A stretch of DNA of 8,506 nt from CAMDMI01 sp036759185 (GTDB taxonomy: Bacteria; Bacteroidota; Bacteroidia; Cytophagales; Flexibacteraceae), in the NCBI GenBank assembly GCA_036759185.1, contig DAIOVD010000176.1, positions 1-8,506 of the forward strand. The letters are read 5' to 3'. Below the pieces are notes generated by a model, which was not told the DNA's origin, searched no databases, and saw only the letters and a program-made list of their open reading frames with translations. The position numbers and the translations under genes were made by a program. How positions within the stretch are numbered: position 1 is the first letter of the stretch; each line of letters begins with the position of its first letter. Below are positions 7,042 through 8,506 of this stretch, in pieces.

Positions 7042-7089
7042 AGCGGCCTGTTTGCTGGGGGGAATACTCCTAAAAGCAGACAGGCCGCT
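7042..7089. terminator. Hairpin between convergent genes, probable bidirectional terminator
   Basis: The arms AGCGGCCTGTTTGCT (7042-7056) and AGCAGACAGGCCGCT (7075-7089) pair over 15 bp with one G-T wobble. The 18-base loop can pair further (GGGG with CTCC). The right arm is followed by TTTGTT, and the left arm is preceded by AAAA, giving a U-rich tail on either strand. It lies 26 bases after the stop of the + strand binding-protein gene and 9 bases beyond the stop of the - strand hydrolase, so it can end both transcripts. Confidence 0.85.
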
Positions 7090-7098
7090 TTGTTATAT

Positions 7099-8139
7099 CT
7101 AGATGTGATCTTCCCACCAGCCCGGACAATTCTGTGTTGAATCCGACGAGAAAATCTGACCCGGTGCCGGTTGAATTTCAGCAATTCCAGATTGTTTGGC
7201 TGCGGCCGTAAATCGTTGAATCGGTTCCTTCCATGTGTGCAGTGACAGACTGAATCCGGCCCAGTGCTCTGCCATTATTTTTGAAACCTTCGCGTCAATC
7301 GCGGCCTGCACGCTTTCTTCCGGATACATGTGGATCTGGTGCCAGTGCTCATTGTACTGTCCGCATTCCATGATGCCGAGATCAAAAGGACCGAGCCTTT
7401 CGCCGATTTCTTTGAAGTGCTGTCCGTAACCACCATCGCCGGAGATGTAGAGATTTTCGGATTCTGTTTTGAAAACCCAGCCTCCCCAAAGCGATTTGGC
7501 TCTGTCTGAAAGGCCCCGTCCTGAAAAATGACGGCTTGGTGTGAACGTAATCCGGATGCCTTCATAATCGAGGAGGTCCCACCAATCAAACTCGGTAATC
7601 TGCTCCGGTTTCACGCCCCAGTGAATCAAATGACGGCCCACGCCCAATGCCACAAGGTACTGGGTTGTTTTCGGAAGGAGTCGTTTCAAACTGTCCAGAT
7701 CGATGTGGTCGTAGTGATCATGGCTGAACAGCACGGCATCGATGGAAGGAAACTGATCGATCAGATCGAGTGTGTTTTCTGAAAAGCGTTTGGTGGCGAA
7801 GGGTGCGATGGGCGAGGCATTGGGCCCCAGCATTGGATCAATCAGCAGCGTTTTGTTGTGAATCCGCACCAGAAGGGCAGAATGTCCGTACCAGATAAAC
7901 TTCGCTTTTTCAGACGGAGCCAGAAATGCTTCCTTGTCAAAAGGCAGAACAGGCAAAGGCGATTTGGGTTCCCGTCCTTCCCTCTGGCACAATTGTTTAT
8001 AGAGCAGTTTGGGGATATTCTGAAACGATAGGTTCATGGTCGTCACTTCCAGATTCACAAATTTGGAGCCGTCCCAGTTTTGTGACTTTGCGTACCGCTC
8101 CTTCAAAGCCTTCGTGACTTTCCCGCCAAATTGTTTCAT
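7099..8139 (-). CDS. Metallo-beta-lactamase-fold hydrolase, UlaG / NAPE-PLD-like
   Basis: 346 residues, complete. The N-terminal 75 residues are a family-typical extension with no signal peptide. The metallo-hydrolase domain then starts with FIWYGHSALL (81-90) and DPMLGP (101-106). The metal-binding motif HxHxDH is SHDHYDH (His140, His142, Asp144, His145). Further ligand candidates are His204 in SRHFSGRG, Asp235 in SGDGGYG and His292 in AEHWAG. The combination of the GHS start, the RHFSGRG segment and the late EHW histidine fits the Lactamase_B_2 group that includes N-acyl-phosphatidylethanolamine phospholipase D and UlaG-type lactonases. It is predicted to be a Zn2+-dependent phosphodiesterase or hydrolase, cytosolic or membrane-associated. 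A phospholipid substrate is possible but not shown by the sequence. It converges on the porin unit and appears monocistronic. Confidence 0.92.
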   Translation of the reverse strand: MKQFGGKVTKALKERYAKSQNWDGSKFVNLEVTTMNLSFQNIPKLLYKQLCQREGREPKSPLPVLPFDKEAFLAPSEKAKFIWYGHSALLVRIHNKTLLIDPMLGPNASPIAPFATKRFSENTLDLIDQFPSIDAVLFSHDHYDHIDLDSLKRLLPKTTQYLVALGVGRHLIHWGVKPEQITEFDWWDLLDYEGIRITFTPSRHFSGRGLSDRAKSLWGGWVFKTESENLYISGDGGYGQHFKEIGERLGPFDLGIMECGQYNEHWHQIHMYPEESVQAAIDAKVSKIMAEHWAGFSLSLHTWKEPIQRFTAAAKQSGIAEIQPAPGQIFSSDSTQNCPGWWEDHI

Positions 8140-8166
8140 GAATGATTGTCGTAGTTTTTAATTTAA

Positions 8167-8174
8167 TGAAGATA
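8167..8174 (-). promoter_or_regulatory. Possible -7 box for the metallo-hydrolase gene
   Basis: On the - strand this reads TATCTTCA, matching the TA and first two T of TAnnTTTG but not the last two positions. A transcript would start about 20 bases before the ATG at 8139, similar to the porin leader. No TTG is found at the expected distance upstream, so the call is weak. Confidence 0.22.
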
Positions 8175-8194
8175 AAAGTTGGTTCTTGTTGTTT

Positions 8195-8346
8195 CTCATT
8201 TCAGTCTTTCAAGACCAATTATTTGATTATATAATATGAAATGAGCGTTGGCCCGTCCATCCAGCGAGGTGCGGGTTGGATAGTGCGAAGGAGCTTTGGA
8301 TGGACTAGCGTTTTTTGGTTCTTTTTGAGGCAATGTCAAAAAGAAC
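8195..8346. repeat. Cluster of three perfect inverted repeats, REP/MITE-like palindromic element
   Basis: Three separate hairpins stand in a row within the 268-base non-coding gap. The first has arms CTCATTTCA (8195-8203) and TGAAATGAG (8237-8245), enclosing a small GTCTT/AAGAC hairpin (8204-8215) and the AT palindrome ATTATATAAT (8226-8235). The second has arms GTCCATCC (8255-8262) and GGATGGAC (8298-8305), with an internal alternative pairing ATCCA/TGGAT (8259-8263 with 8277-8281). The third has arms GTTCTTTTTGA (8318-8328) and TCAAAAAGAAC (8336-8346) with a 7-base loop. The middle block is more G-rich than its AT-rich flanks. No reading frame is convincing. From memory, hairpins of the type GTTxCTTTTTG...CAAAAAGxAAC after an AGCGTTTTTTGG lead are scattered through some Bacteroidota genomes, which suggests a dispersed element; this cannot be confirmed from one copy. 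Confidence 0.5.
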
Positions 8347-8407
8347 TGGTTGTTGATCAAAAGAAAGTAGTTCAAGCCAAATACTTATTTTAGGATAGTA
8401 CGAATTA

Positions 8408-8506
8408 TTACTTCTTTTCCAGTGGCGATTTTAATGCCAGAATTTCTTTTTCCCGTTTTCTGACAAATTCAATCAGCAGCGGCATCCCACCTTCTGTCAT
8501 GCCATG
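8408..8506 (-). CDS. C-terminal end of an unidentified protein (partial, 5' end outside window)
   Basis: On the - strand the frame is open from the right edge for 32 codons to a TAA at 8410-8408. It encodes a helical, charged tail ending VRKREKEILALKSPLEKK, preceded by HGMTEGGMPLLIEF. The amphipathic helix and Lys/Glu-rich ending look like the C-terminus of a soluble protein. An internal ATG could make a tiny ORF of 30 codons, but extension beyond the window is more likely. I do not recognise the family. It is oriented the same way as the metallo-hydrolase, separated from it by the palindromic gap. Confidence 0.5.
   Translation of the reverse strand, partial: HGMTEGGMPLLIEFVRKREKEILALKSPLEKK

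Noticed and set aside
8195..8346. The palindromic region as a CRISPR array or tRNA
   Set aside because: There are no regularly spaced identical direct repeats, and no cloverleaf with a T-loop signature was seen.

Overview
The window looks like chromosomal housekeeping and envelope DNA from a member of the Bacteroidota or a close relative. Three things point that way. The promoter-like sites upstream of two genes match the Bacteroidota -7 consensus TAnnTTTG, with or without a TTG at -33. No strong Shine-Dalgarno sequence stands before most starts. The exported proteins have signal peptides ending in AQ-rich cleavage regions. Assignment below phylum is not possible by eye.

Left part (1-2187, + strand): the 3' end of a clamp-loader-like gene (probably DNA polymerase III delta', holB) overlaps by ATGA a HAD-superfamily phosphatase of the beta-phosphoglucomutase-like type. 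A complete DEAD-box RNA helicase follows after 38 bases. The three could be one transcript.

Middle part (2188-7015, + strand): two envelope transcription units. The first is a single large exported TPR-repeat protein (about 957 aa once the start is corrected). The second is a two-gene unit: a small outer-membrane beta-barrel (porin-like, 351 aa), followed with a stop/start overlap by a small exported protein that resembles one lobe of a PstS-type phosphate-binding protein. Both units are preceded by a near-identical 21-22 base AT-rich sequence (about 2245 and 5411), lying 55 and 56 bases upstream of their respective -7 boxes. This suggests shared control of the TPR protein and the porin/binding-protein pair, and it is the most interesting regulatory signal here. 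The unit ends at a strong hairpin (7042-7089) that can serve both converging transcripts.

Right part (7099-8506, - strand): a complete metallo-beta-lactamase-fold hydrolase of the UlaG/NAPE-PLD-like group, then a 268-base non-coding gap, then the last 32 codons of another - strand gene that runs off the window. The gap holds three consecutive perfect inverted repeats (9, 8 and 11 bp arms) and looks like a REP/MITE-type palindromic element rather than a simple promoter region.

No tRNA, rRNA, CRISPR array, transposase or phage gene was seen. No obviously new defence or mobile system is present. The points worth follow-up are the shared upstream element, the porin plus single-lobe binding-protein pair, the palindromic element, and the unassigned N-terminal domain of the TPR protein.
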